NCBI GenBank assembly: GCA_024642665.1
Contig: JAHEAR010000004.1
Span: 80,554-144,553 of the forward strand
Length of the DNA: 64,000 bases
Direction of reading: 5' to 3'
From: Bacteroidota bacterium
GTDB lineage: Bacteria; Bacteroidota; Bacteroidia; Chitinophagales; Saprospiraceae
Under the pieces are notes generated by a model, which ran no database searches, was not told the origin of the DNA, and worked only from the letters and a program-made list of their open reading frames with translations. A program made the position numbers and the translations under genes. Of this stretch, positions 16,724 to 26,826 are shown piece by piece (position 1 is the stretch's first letter; the number at the start of each line of letters is the position of its first letter).

Positions 16724-17548
16724 TTAAGGTCTGGGTCTGCTTAAAGCAGGACACTGAAGCAGACCGATATAATACACCGCTCCTATTCTGAGTGAATAAT
16801 ATCCGTCTTTATTATTGTCCACGCCGCGCTGGCGACCAGGCTCACCGATTTGCGGATCAATACCTAATTCGCCGGAACGATCGGACAACCGGACGGCTAT
16901 ATCGCCCCGACGATTGACCAGTTCTGACATATTTGGGTATACCGTACTGACATCATCTAAATAGTCAGATCCCATCTGCCTTACGGATAGTTCGACATTG
17001 AGACTCCATTCGTAATTGAAATCGAGTTTTATCCCGATGCCATAAGTCAATCCTCCGGTTATACGGGCATACTCATTTCCTTTAGCTTGTCCTTCTGTGC
17101 CCAAAGGCCTCAGCGCATACCAGGTGCCATCAAGTTCAGCTCTGGGGTTATAATAGGCAAAAGCTAATCCACCAAATACATAGGGAGTAAAATACTGATC
17201 CCGGCTTCCATGGATCAGATTGAAGAAATTAAATTCAAAATCAAGAGAGGCATCAAGGAAATCGGTTCGAAAACTTAAGTTCCTGCTTTTTTGAAAGTTG
17301 TTTTCGGATAAATTGTCCTTTCCAAGAATTCGTCCTGCGCCGACATCCATTCGGATGGATGTCCGTGTATTGAAGTTATATCTCCCGATAGCACATATGG
17401 AGTACCCGGGGGCTTTAAAAGAAAAATTCGGGTTGATATCACCATAATAATTGCTGAGACCAACCATGCCACCAATCTCATAGCCTTTCTGACTGTACCC
17501 CGTACAGCTAAAAGCCACTAAAAAAAACAGTAAAATATATCCCTTCAT
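16724..17548 (-). CDS. DUF6089-type outer-membrane protein
   Basis: A 274-residue protein with a signal peptide (about 1-19, ending GYSQ) and a beta-barrel-like body. It starts with EIGGMVGLSNYYGDI, characteristic of the DUF6089 family of Bacteroidota outer-membrane proteins. Strand-like segments rich in Tyr, Phe and Asn run to YYSLRIGAVYYIG, followed by a short CPALSRPRP tail. Function unknown. A TATCTTTG box lies about 18 bases before the start (near 17566-17573), so it has its own promoter and is not in the yjbQ unit. Confidence 0.75.
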   Translation of the reverse strand: MKGYILLFFLVAFSCTGYSQKGYEIGGMVGLSNYYGDINPNFSFKAPGYSICAIGRYNFNTRTSIRMDVGAGRILGKDNLSENNFQKSRNLSFRTDFLDASLDFEFNFFNLIHGSRDQYFTPYVFGGLAFAYYNPRAELDGTWYALRPLGTEGQAKGNEYARITGGLTYGIGIKLDFNYEWSLNVELSVRQMGSDYLDDVSTVYPNMSELVNRRGDIAVRLSDRSGELGIDPQIGEPGRQRGVDNNKDGYYSLRIGAVYYIGLLQCPALSRPRP

Positions 17549-17722
17549 ATTGATTTCTGGCCGGCAAAGATAGTCTGAAACGAATTCTTCGCAGTAATTC
17601 GTATTCAGCAGGTGGTATTTCAGGCAGATTATTGCCCTATTCTATCCTAATCTGCTGTAAAATACAAATATAGACATAATAAATATTTATAATGTAAATA
17701 AATATGGCTGCAGCGGCCCTGA

Positions 17723-18736
17723 TTACAATCCGGCTGTCCGGGAGATATCCAGCATCCGATCAATACTAGCCCTCCCGTCCCGGATAACTTCTTCCGGCAA
17801 AACTATTTCCGGTTGCTCATGCTTCATACACAGATAAAGCTTCTCCATGGTATTCAGCTTCATATGTGGACACTCATTGCAGGCGCAGGTATTATTTGGA
17901 GGAGCAGGAATAAATAACTTATTCGGGCTGGCCAATTCCATCTGGTGAATAATACCGGGTTCGGTGGCAACGATAAATTGCTTAGAAGCATTCGTCTGCG
18001 TATACTTCAGAAGTCCGCTGGTAGACCCAATATAGTCTGCAGCATCAAGAATATGCGTTTCACATTCCGGATGCGCTATCAATTTTGCTTCAGGATATTG
18101 TACTTGCAGTCTCGCAATTTTCTCCTGAGAAAATAACTCATGCACCATGCACGTGCCATTCCATAAGATAAGATCTCTACCGGTAGTCTTTTCAAGATAA
18201 GCCCCAAGATTACGATCAGGGGCAAAAATGATTTCTTTGTCTTTTGGAATGCTATTGATGACGTGAACAGCATTCGTTGAGGTGCAGCAAATGTCTGTCA
18301 AGGTTTTTAATTCAGCAGTACAATTGATATAGGAGACCACTACCGCATTGGGGTGCAAGGCTTTAAACTTTTTAAAAAGTGGCGCCGGACATGAGTCAGC
18401 TAATGAACACCCCGCCTTCAAATCCGGTAAAAGGACTTTTTTATGTGGAGATAAAATCTTGGCTGTCTCTGCCATAAAATGCACGCCTGCAAAAACAATG
18501 ATATCAGCTTCCGTACTGGCAGCCTGTTGCGACAATCCTAAACTATCGCCAATGTAATCAGCCACATCCTGTATCTCCGAATGTTGATAATAATGAGCCA
18601 GAATAACTGCATTCTTCTCTTTCTTGAGCCGATGTATTTCATCCACCAAATTCAACGATGGATCTATTTTTAAATCAAGAAATCCTTTTTCTTCGAGATC
18701 CTTTAGTTGACTATCGGGCATTGTAGGTGTACTCAT
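17723..18736 (-). CDS. nadA: Quinolinate synthase
   Basis: Condenses iminoaspartate with dihydroxyacetone phosphate to quinolinate in NAD synthesis, using a [4Fe-4S] cluster. The 337-residue protein has [18 protein letters not shown], the AGCSLADSC segment (Cys110), WNGTCMVHE (Cys196) and [11 protein letters not shown] (Cys284/286/289), the three places where family members carry the cluster cysteines. nadB and nadC are not in the window. Length and motifs are complete. Confidence 0.95.
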   Translation of the reverse strand: MSTPTMPDSQLKDLEEKGFLDLKIDPSLNLVDEIHRLKKEKNAVILAHYYQHSEIQDVADYIGDSLGLSQQAASTEADIIVFAGVHFMAETAKILSPHKKVLLPDLKAGCSLADSCPAPLFKKFKALHPNAVVVSYINCTAELKTLTDICCTSTNAVHVINSIPKDKEIIFAPDRNLGAYLEKTTGRDLILWNGTCMVHELFSQEKIARLQVQYPEAKLIAHPECETHILDAADYIGSTSGLLKYTQTNASKQFIVATEPGIIHQMELASPNKLFIPAPPNNTCACNECPHMKLNTMEKLYLCMKHEQPEIVLPEEVIRDGRASIDRMLDISRTAGL

Positions 18737-18806
18737 TTTTTAATCGATTACGGAATTACAAACAAGGATGCCTGCTCATTGTTTCTTTTAATAAAATTAT
18801 CCATGC

Positions 18807-19520
18807 TTACCTCAATAAAAAAACCGTGGGGACTTTATGAATTTCAGGCCACCCACTCCGTTGCCAGGAGGCAATATTTCTGGTAAGCACAAAACCATCC
18901 TTTCCCCCTAACCCGGAGGCAATGCAAAAGCTTGTTTTGCGGTCAAGGCATTTTCCGGCTGCTTCCATAATTTGTCGGTTTCGATAAGGCGCCTCGATCC
19001 AGATTTGTGTGGCATTATCTTTTTCTGCACGTCGCTCCAACTGACGCAATTCATTTTCGACTTCCTCCCGTTTCGCACTCAGGTAGCCATGAAACGTAAA
19101 TCGCTGCCCTTCGAGTCCGGAAGCTATTAGTGCCATCATAATACTTGACGGACCTGATACTGGAACTACCCTGATCCCCAGTTCGTGTGCCACAGCAACA
19201 TATTTATTTCCGGGATCCGCAACCGCTGGCAATCCAGCCTCAGAAAGTATACCCATATCATGCCCTTCCAGTAAGGGCGCTAATTGCGCTCGGATCAATT
19301 GTTGATTATTCATATCCTCCACCATCTCAACGATAGACAGGCTCGCAATTGGCTTTTCCGGTTTAGTAGAACCAATAAATCGCCTGGACGTTCTGGCCCT
19401 TTCCACAATAAAATGATCCAATCCATGCATGATCTGAATCGCTTCAACAGGGATACTGTTCAACGCATGATCCGCAATAGGGCTGGGTAAAAGAAAAAGG
19501 CTGCCCTTGTTATTACTCAT
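18807..19520 (-). CDS. RsmI-like tetrapyrrole-methylase family protein
   Basis: A 237-residue SAM-dependent methyltransferase of the tetrapyrrole methylase superfamily. GHDMGILSEAGLPAVADPG is the characteristic RsmI-type glycine-rich/DPG segment, followed by VVPVSGPSSIMMALIASGL. RsmI 2'-O-methylates C1402 of 16S rRNA; this protein looks like the shorter paralogue found beside or instead of it in the phylum, so the substrate is uncertain. It is divergent from scpA with 31 bp between starts, and its 5' end overlaps the scpA promoter. Confidence 0.88.
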   Translation of the reverse strand: MSNNKGSLFLLPSPIADHALNSIPVEAIQIMHGLDHFIVERARTSRRFIGSTKPEKPIASLSIVEMVEDMNNQQLIRAQLAPLLEGHDMGILSEAGLPAVADPGNKYVAVAHELGIRVVPVSGPSSIMMALIASGLEGQRFTFHGYLSAKREEVENELRQLERRAEKDNATQIWIEAPYRNRQIMEAAGKCLDRKTSFCIASGLGGKDGFVLTRNIASWQRSGWPEIHKVPTVFLLR

Positions 19521-19533
19521 AATGATATCTTTG
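19507..19533 (+). promoter_or_regulatory. scpA promoter
   Basis: TTG at 19507-19509 and TATCTTTG at 19526-19533 are separated by 16 bases and fit the -33/-7 pattern. The -33 part lies inside the first codons of the divergent methyltransferase gene. Confidence 0.6.
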
Positions 19534-19551
19534 TCGGTCTAAAAGTACTAG

Positions 19552-20322
19552 GTGGAATTGACATATACGATCCGGATTGATGCCTTTGAAGGCCCTTTTG
19601 ACTTACTTCTGTTCTTCATTGAACGAGATGAGTTGGATATATATGATATCCCAATTGCTAAAATCACGGATGATTTCCTGGCCTATGTCCATACGCTGGA
19701 AAGCCTGAATATCGATATGGCCTCCGAATTTATTCTGGTGGCGGCCTCATTGATGCGTATCAAAGCCAAAATGCTCATCCCACGAAAAGAAGTGGATGAG
19801 GAAGGCAATGAAATAGATCCAAGGGAAGAACTTATTCAAAGACTCATTGAGTATAAAGCCTACAAAGAAGCAACCAATGAACTCCGCGAAAAAGAAGAGG
19901 CCAGATCTTTGTCCTTCCCGCGTGGCAATGTTGCCGTAGAGCTCCAATCACTGGCGGAAGAAGCCCTGGCGGATGCCGAACTCGAAAATCTTTCGCTGTA
20001 TAAACTTTTGCAGGCTTTTAAACGGGTCATGATGCGCTTTGAAGAAGCAAAAGCTCATCCGGTACATACGATCATTCAGTATGGCTATACCGTTCAAGAG
20101 GAGCAAACCCGGGTGATCGATAAAATGGTATTTAAACAAAGACTGGATTTCAACGATATTTTTGATGATTGTGAAGGGAAAATTCATGCCATTGTAACCT
20201 TCCTGGCCCTGCTGGAAATGATCAATAGTCAGATCGTCAGGATACTGGCCGGCGAAGGAGTAAACAACTTTTGGCTGGAACCTGTAGTCCATGATGAATC
20301 AATTTCATCAGAGGAAGAATAA
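19552..20322 (+). CDS. scpA: Segregation and condensation protein A
   Basis: Kleisin subunit that joins SMC and ScpB for chromosome compaction and segregation. The 256 residues start IRIDAFEGPFDLLLFFIERDELDIYDIPIA, the hallmark ScpA N-terminus, and continue with MASEFILVAASLMRIKAKMLIPR. The C-terminal winged-helix part (about 175-240) binds the SMC head. A GTG start at 19552 is used; no ATG is suitably placed. smc and scpB are not in the window. Confidence 0.95.
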   Translation: MELTYTIRIDAFEGPFDLLLFFIERDELDIYDIPIAKITDDFLAYVHTLESLNIDMASEFILVAASLMRIKAKMLIPRKEVDEEGNEIDPREELIQRLIEYKAYKEATNELREKEEARSLSFPRGNVAVELQSLAEEALADAELENLSLYKLLQAFKRVMMRFEEAKAHPVHTIIQYGYTVQEEQTRVIDKMVFKQRLDFNDIFDDCEGKIHAIVTFLALLEMINSQIVRILAGEGVNNFWLEPVVHDESISSEEE

Positions 20323-20369
20323 TCTGGAAAATCTTCGTGCGACACATACCTTTCTTGGGTATATATTTC

Positions 20370-20377
20370 TATCTTTG
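20370..20377 (+). promoter_or_regulatory. -7 box of the atpDC unit
   Basis: TATCTTTG matches TAnnTTTG and sits 52 bases before the atpD ATG, giving a leader of about 45 bases. It separates atpDC from scpA as a transcription unit. Confidence 0.6.
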
Positions 20378-20414
20378 CGCCACAATTTAAAGCACTTTTT
20401 GAAGATAACTATAA

Positions 20415-21944
<1,530 letters not shown>

Positions 21945-21952
21945 TACACCAG

Positions 21953-22204
21953 ATGAATCTCGTCATACTTACACCGGATAAAGAATTGTTTCATGGAAAA
22001 GTAACTTCTGTGAATGTTCCGGCTATTGGTGGTCGTTTTGAAGTCCTCAATGGACACGCACCGATCGTTGCCGCTATTGGTCACGGAGAAATTAGATTCC
22101 AATTGGCTAAAGGTGAAAAACGGTCTATTACAGTTGACCAGGGTTTTATAGAAGTGATACGCAATGAAGTATCCCTTCTGGTATCCGGGGTTGAGGAAAA
22201 ATAA
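21953..22204 (+). CDS. atpC: ATP synthase F1 subunit epsilon (short form)
   Basis: An 83-residue epsilon subunit starting 8 bp after atpD. Only the N-terminal beta-sandwich is present (VILTPDKELFHGKV, GRFEVLNGHAPIVA, VDQGFIEV). The C-terminal helical hairpin that inhibits ATP hydrolysis in many bacteria is missing. The short form is common in Bacteroidota, so this is likely natural rather than truncation. Regulation by epsilon extension should therefore be absent. Confidence 0.95.
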   Translation: MNLVILTPDKELFHGKVTSVNVPAIGGRFEVLNGHAPIVAAIGHGEIRFQLAKGEKRSITVDQGFIEVIRNEVSLLVSGVEEK

Positions 22205-22270
22205 ATCAGATTAAAACAATCAACAGTCACTTTTCACTTTTTTTAAGTTAAAAGCAGGACGAAAAATAGC

Positions 22271-22306
22271 ATAAAGCCTTTGGAATCCACCAGAGGCTTT
22301 ATTTTT
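22271..22306 (+). terminator. Terminator of the atpDC unit
   Basis: Arms ATAAAGCCTTTGG (22271-22283) and CCAGAGGCTTTAT (22290-22302) pair over 13 bp with one G-T pair and a six-base loop, followed by TTTT. It lies 67 bases past atpC and its 3' half is also promoter sequence for mtaB. Confidence 0.8.
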
Positions 22307-22307
22307 G
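22279..22307 (+). promoter_or_regulatory. mtaB promoter inside the terminator
   Basis: TTTG at 22279-22282 and TATTTTTG at 22300-22307 are 17 bases apart, matching the -33 and -7 elements. The -7 box ends four bases before the mtaB ATG. Confidence 0.65.
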
Positions 22308-22311
22308 CAAT

Positions 22312-23685
22312 ATGGCCACACCTCGTACAGTTGCTTTTCACACACTGGGTTGTAAGCTGAATTATGCTGAGACCTCTTCTGTCAAACGATTGTTTGAGCA
22401 GGATGGCTATGCGGTGGTGCCCTACAATGCCGAAGCTGATATTTATGTGCTTAACACATGTTCGGTCACAGAAAATGCAGATCGCGATTGTAGAAAATCC
22501 GTTCGACAGGTTCATCGCCAGAATCCGCAGGCACGCGTCGTCGTCATGGGTTGTTACGCCCAACTGAAACCGAAAGAAATTGCAGAAATACAAGGCGTAG
22601 ATTTGGTGCTGGGTGCAGCAGAGAAATTTAATATCCTTGACTACATTCATACGCTGGATGGTGTTCATGAGCATAGTACCATCCATGCCGGTGAAATTCA
22701 GGAAGCCAATATCTTCAAACCGGCTTATTCCTTTGGGGACAGAACGAGATCATTTTTGAAAGTGCAGGATGGCTGTGACTACAAATGTACATTTTGTACG
22801 ATACCACAAGCCAGAGGAAAAAGTCGAAGTGCCGAGGTAAATCAGATAGTTGCCCAGGCAAAAGAAATTGGACAGTCAGGTATAAAAGAAATTGTTCTTA
22901 CAGGTGTCAATATTGGTGACTTCGGAAACGGCACCTCTGTCATTGAAGGTGTAAGACCAAAAAAGGAAGCCATGTTTATTGACCTGATTCGCGAACTGGA
23001 CAAAGTGGAAGAGGTAGAGCGATTTAGAATATCCTCTATCGAACCCAATTTATGTACTGATGAAATTATTGAGTTCGTAAGTTCCTCCTCGCGATTTATG
23101 CCGCACTTTCACATGCCGCTGCAATCAGGCAACAATGAAATGTTAAGAAGGATGAAGCGCCGGTATGTACGCGAGCTCTATAGCGCACGTGTATCCAAAA
23201 TAAAAGAAAGTATGCCACATGCTTGTATTGGGGTCGATGTGATCACCGGTTTCCCCGGAGAGACTGAAGACCATTTTATGGATACCTATCAGTTTCTGAT
23301 GGAGATGGACATCGATTACATTCACGCCTTCACCTATTCAGAGCGTGAGAATACACCTGCCGCTTCAATGGAGGGTGCGGTGCCAGTTGAGATCAGAAGG
23401 GAAAGAAGTGCACGGCTTCGACAACTATCCCTGAAGAAAAAACAAGCTTTCTATTCAAAGCATCTCGGACAATCAAGAGAAGTTTTATTTGAAAAGGGAC
23501 CTGACGGGAAATTTATTTCCGGTTTTACGGACAACTATGTGCGTATCCTTTTACCGTTTGAAGAAGCATTAATAAACACGATGTCGCCCGTTGTGTTGAA
23601 TGAGATTACCGCGGTAAAAGAGGATATTTTTGTTTCATCATCACTCATGAAAAATAAGGAATTTACAAATATTCTAACTGATTAG
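22312..23685 (+). CDS. mtaB: tRNA t6A37 methylthiotransferase MtaB
   Basis: A radical-SAM methylthiotransferase that converts t6A37 to ms2t6A37 in tRNAs reading ANN codons. The N-terminal UPF0004 domain has three cluster cysteines (HTLGCKLNYAETSS, LNTCSVTE, VVMGCYAQ). The radical-SAM motif is GCDYKCTFCTIPQARG, and a C-terminal TRAM-like domain lies at about 385-445. The GCKLNYAETS form and an interval typical of MtaB argue for MtaB over MiaB. The 457-residue length is normal. It is monocistronic, with its own promoter. Confidence 0.93.
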   Translation: MATPRTVAFHTLGCKLNYAETSSVKRLFEQDGYAVVPYNAEADIYVLNTCSVTENADRDCRKSVRQVHRQNPQARVVVMGCYAQLKPKEIAEIQGVDLVLGAAEKFNILDYIHTLDGVHEHSTIHAGEIQEANIFKPAYSFGDRTRSFLKVQDGCDYKCTFCTIPQARGKSRSAEVNQIVAQAKEIGQSGIKEIVLTGVNIGDFGNGTSVIEGVRPKKEAMFIDLIRELDKVEEVERFRISSIEPNLCTDEIIEFVSSSSRFMPHFHMPLQSGNNEMLRRMKRRYVRELYSARVSKIKESMPHACIGVDVITGFPGETEDHFMDTYQFLMEMDIDYIHAFTYSERENTPAASMEGAVPVEIRRERSARLRQLSLKKKQAFYSKHLGQSREVLFEKGPDGKFISGFTDNYVRILLPFEEALINTMSPVVLNEITAVKEDIFVSSSLMKNKEFTNILTD

Positions 23686-24247
23686 TATGTCAAATCATAA
23701 GTAATTAATTGCATGCTATTGGCAAGTAATAAAGATGATTGTAAAGTAAACCTTTCAGAATACGCCTTGCAATACAATCAGTGACGAATTACTTTCCTTA
23801 ACTGAATTTAAAAAAAGTCACGGCGAACTAAATAGAATCACGCCATGCCATCCCGCTGTTGCGGGAGTTCGAACAACTGAACTTGCGTGTATTTTCGATT
23901 GCTCATTAACTGATAAGACTACGGGATTCGGAATGACAAAAACACACAATAAGAAGTGAATAACGATTTTAGATTTCGTCAATACATTTCGACCTGTAGA
24001 ATCCTGTCGCTCTAAACTGTTCGACCAACCGGATGCCTTCTTTTTTCGCTCGCCCTTTAGCTAAAAATGCTATAGGGTTCGCAAGTGAAAAAGGAAGAAA
24101 AGGCGAAGAAAGAATCACAATAAATACAGACTCCCAAATATGAGACAAAACGTAAAAGGGAGTTTTTAGAGCGACGAGGTTTTTGGTTCTTTTTTCCGGA
24201 AAAAAAGAACACTAAGAAGAATCTTTGCTGAAATTAAACAAAGCAAG
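23686..24247. other. Intergenic spacer with several inverted repeats
   Basis: No gene is seen in 562 bases. The spacer holds TCCCGC-TGTT-GCGGGA (23851-23866), a hairpin of 9-bp arms with one mismatch (24053-24061/24069-24077), GTCGCTCTA (24006-24014) with its inverse TAGAGCGAC (24167-24175), and a T6/A7 palindrome around CCGG (24187-24210). None is followed by a convincing T-run, so they look like dispersed repeats rather than terminators. Confidence 0.6.
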
Positions 24248-24943
24248 CTACCCTACTTTCTCTTCAAAATTCAACTTAAACCCTACACTATGGACATTCT
24301 CAATGGTGATGGAATCATCATCATTGAGATACTTCCTCAACCGGCTGATAAAAACATCTAAACTTCGGCCGTAGAAGTAATCATCTTTTCCCCATATGTC
24401 TTCCAGGATGTCTGATCGTCTGATCACTTGATTTGGGCGTGTTGCGAGATAGTACAATATATCCGCTTCACGTTGTGTAAGTCCTTTAGACTCGCCATTG
24501 CAAGCAAGATCAAGGTTGGCGTAATCAAACAAGTATTTGCCAATCCTAAGTGCTTCTCTGGGGGCTTCTTCAATAATCTTTCGGCGACGCAAAAAAACCT
24601 CTATTCGCATTTTTAATTCTTCAAAACTATAAGGTTTGGTGACGTAATCATCTCCTCCCAACAGAAAACCTTCCATTTTATCTTCGACCATCGTTTTAGC
24701 GGTCAGAAAAATAATCGGTACATGCCTGCTTACCCCTCTGATCTTCTTTGCCAACTCAAAACCATCCATATGCGGTAACATTACATCCAGCAGACACAGA
24801 TCGAATTCTCCCTTTTTAAAAACAGCCCAGGCATCTTTTCCATTACTACAATGCGTCACATCATAGTTTTCCATGTCCAGTTGATCTTTGGTGATGAAGC
24901 TTAACGACTCATCATCTTCTACATAGAGGATTTTTGCTTTCAT
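24248..24943 (-). CDS. OmpR-family response regulator
   Basis: A 231-residue DNA-binding regulator. The receiver domain (1-120) has the acidic pair YVEDDE, the phospho-acceptor Asp53 in LCLLDVMLP, the Thr in FLTAKT and the Lys in DDYVTKPYS. The winged-helix domain (about 135-228) has LTQREADILYYL and GRSLDVFISRLRKYL. It overlaps the histidine kinase stop by 4 bp, so the two are a cognate pair. It resembles RprY of Bacteroides. Targets are unknown. Confidence 0.93.
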   Translation of the reverse strand: MKAKILYVEDDESLSFITKDQLDMENYDVTHCSNGKDAWAVFKKGEFDLCLLDVMLPHMDGFELAKKIRGVSRHVPIIFLTAKTMVEDKMEGFLLGGDDYVTKPYSFEELKMRIEVFLRRRKIIEEAPREALRIGKYLFDYANLDLACNGESKGLTQREADILYYLATRPNQVIRRSDILEDIWGKDDYFYGRSLDVFISRLRKYLNDDDSITIENVHSVGFKLNFEEKVG

Positions 24944-26214
24944 TTTGTTTTGATTGGTAATTTAATCGTAAAGGTACTTCCCTTTCCCAATTCGCTCACT
25001 ACGCCGATATCTCCACCATGCATTTCCAATATGGTCTTGACATAATGGAGCCCCAACCCGAAGCCCTTAATATCGTGGATATTTCCGGAAGGGACACGAT
25101 AGAATTTCCTAAACAAATGTTTTTGGTGTGCCGGCGAAATGCCCATTCCTTCATCTGAAATACTGACTTCGATCGTATACTGATCACTTTTTGTGCTGAT
25201 GGTGATCGGCGTACTTGGCGTAGAATATTTCACCGCATTGTCTATTAAATTACTAATGACACTGGCGATATGTGTTCGGTCGCAGGAGGTTATAGAATGC
25301 ATCGCTTTGTACTCTGTGATAAATGTATGGCCTTCAATACCTGATTCCGCGCCTTTGGTTTCCAAAACTTCCTCTAGCAATTCGTGCATATCCACGGTCT
25401 CCCGCTTTAATCCGAATTCACCGGATTCTAATCGAGCGACGTTAAGTAATTTTTCTACCTGGATATTTAAGCGTTGATATTGTGTTCTAATCAATTCGGT
25501 ATACCGATTAAGACGTACGTCTGATTGAATGGCCGGTTGCTTGGATAGGAAATCACTCGACAATTGAATGGACGTCAGGGGTGTTTTAAATTCATGGGTC
25601 ATATTGTTAATGAAATCTCGCTGCATCTCTGAATACCGGCGCTGATTGAAAATGACCCAAATGGCATAAGAAAAGAAAGTAATGGTGATGGCGGCCAATA
25701 GCGATAAAAACCAGGTGAGCCCGGCATTGGTTCTTAGGTCAATATGCCTGGACGGAAACTTCACCCCGAAATAGTAGGTAAATTCATCATACTTTGGAAG
25801 CTTCCCTTCACTCCTGGTGGGCTTATCCGCTTCGATCAGGTTACAATGATTACCATACACCATGTCCTCACTGGCACAATCGTATATGGCATATTCAAAA
25901 TCCGTGTAATTAGCGAGTGAGCCGAACTCTTTCAGCAGAAGGTATTCCAGTACGTTGGCATCGATTACATCATTGAAGTTGACGATATAGTAATTAGGTG
26001 TAATCCGTTTAATGACTTCTCCGGCAGGTAGTGTCGACTTATTCAGAACGGCCATCTCGGTGGCAACCTTTAATAATGCGATGGAGGTTGTCTGGTCAAA
26101 AGATTTTGACTCCTGATCCCATTTGTGAATCAGCCAATAGGATTGCATCGCAATGATACTGAGGATAGATAATGCCCCTAATAGAATGACCCATCTGATG
26201 TTAGAATTCCTCAT
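24940..26214 (-). CDS. Sensor histidine kinase
   Basis: A 424-residue inner-membrane kinase. TM1 (about 7-28), a periplasmic sensor of about 130 residues with two cysteines (YDCASED and GNHC), TM2 (about 160-185), a HisKA domain with the phospho-acceptor in MTHEFKTPLTSI, and a HATPase domain (ISNLIDNAVKYS, SDEGMGI, GFGLGLHYVK). It resembles RprX. The start is placed at ATG 26214 because the longer TTG start at 26223 overlaps the -7 box and would not be transcribed. The regulator gene overlaps its stop by 4 bp. Confidence 0.93.
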   Translation of the reverse strand: MRNSNIRWVILLGALSILSIIAMQSYWLIHKWDQESKSFDQTTSIALLKVATEMAVLNKSTLPAGEVIKRITPNYYIVNFNDVIDANVLEYLLLKEFGSLANYTDFEYAIYDCASEDMVYGNHCNLIEADKPTRSEGKLPKYDEFTYYFGVKFPSRHIDLRTNAGLTWFLSLLAAITITFFSYAIWVIFNQRRYSEMQRDFINNMTHEFKTPLTSIQLSSDFLSKQPAIQSDVRLNRYTELIRTQYQRLNIQVEKLLNVARLESGEFGLKRETVDMHELLEEVLETKGAESGIEGHTFITEYKAMHSITSCDRTHIASVISNLIDNAVKYSTPSTPITISTKSDQYTIEVSISDEGMGISPAHQKHLFRKFYRVPSGNIHDIKGFGLGLHYVKTILEMHGGDIGVVSELGKGSTFTIKLPIKTK

Positions 26215-26220
26215 AGTGCA

Positions 26221-26228
26221 CAAAGGTA
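26221..26228 (-). promoter_or_regulatory. -7 box of the two-component operon
   Basis: Minus-strand TACCTTTG ends six bases before the ATG at 26214, predicting transcription from about the start codon. Confidence 0.6.
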
Positions 26229-26426
26229 GTCTGTGGAAAACAGCTTTTAGTCAACATAGTTTCTAATGAATTCCTAAATTCCTTCGGGCAAATAACTTAC
26301 GCTCTACCTGTGATTTATTCATTTGAGCAAAATATAGGACTTCCTCTGTGTCTATTCGATAGTTAATCTACCCATTCCATGGATTGAAAATCTTCCATTT
26401 GTCGACAATCTACCTCATTTAGTCAG

Positions 26427-26473
26427 GTACTATGTAATATTAGTGTACTTTGTATAACATAGTACTGTACTAT
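26427..26473. promoter_or_regulatory. Candidate PadR operator
   Basis: ATAGTAC-T-GTACTAT (26459-26473) is a palindrome with 7-bp arms. GTACTATGT (26427-26435) and ACATAGTAC (26457-26465) form a second, 9-bp inverted repeat. GTAC occurs four times in 44 bases. The site lies just upstream of the padR -7 box, where binding would block initiation. Confidence 0.6.
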
Positions 26474-26478
26474 TTCCC

Positions 26479-26486
26479 TATATTTG
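26479..26486 (+). promoter_or_regulatory. -7 box of padR
   Basis: TATATTTG ends four bases before the padR ATG, predicting a leaderless mRNA. Confidence 0.6.
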
Positions 26487-26490
26487 GGGT

Positions 26491-26820
26491 ATGAAAATCG
26501 ACAACATGAAGGCTCAGATGAGAAAGGGCGTGCTCGATATGTGCATACTTTCCTTGTTATCCACAGAAGCCATGTATACTTCGGATATCATCGAAAGATT
26601 GAAAAAGTCAAATCTGGTGGTGGTAGAAGGAACCTTGTATCCGCTGCTGACCAGATTAAAAAACGCCGAACTACTGGAATATTACTGGATGGAATCCAAT
26701 TCAGGTCCACCTCGAAAATATTTTAAAATCACCGACAAAGGGCGGACTTTTTTAACCGGACTCAAAGATTCCTGGACAGAAATCAATGAAGCCGTTTCTC
26801 TAACCACACAAAAACAATAA
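26491..26820 (+). CDS. PadR-family transcriptional regulator
   Basis: A 109-residue winged-helix regulator. It has KGVLDMCILSLLS, the PadR recognition region VVEGTLYPLLTRLKNAELL, and the wing SGPPRKYFKITDKGR. It starts at ATG 26491, directly behind a candidate operator, so autoregulation is likely. The PspC-domain gene starts 6 bp after its stop. In Bacteroidota this pair is common and is thought to respond to envelope or membrane stress. Confidence 0.93.
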   Translation: MKIDNMKAQMRKGVLDMCILSLLSTEAMYTSDIIERLKKSNLVVVEGTLYPLLTRLKNAELLEYYWMESNSGPPRKYFKITDKGRTFLTGLKDSWTEINEAVSLTTQKQ

Positions 26821-26826
26821 CAAACC

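Noticed and set aside
23950-24120. tRNA or other structured RNA gene
   Set aside because: No cloverleaf could be drawn and no conserved loop sequences were seen.
24187-24210. Palindrome as terminator of the response regulator
   Set aside because: The stem is mostly A/T and no T-run follows in the minus direction.
26215-26223. Histidine kinase start at TTG 26223
   Set aside because: This TTG overlaps the -7 box; ATG 26214 gives a proper membrane-anchor N-terminus.
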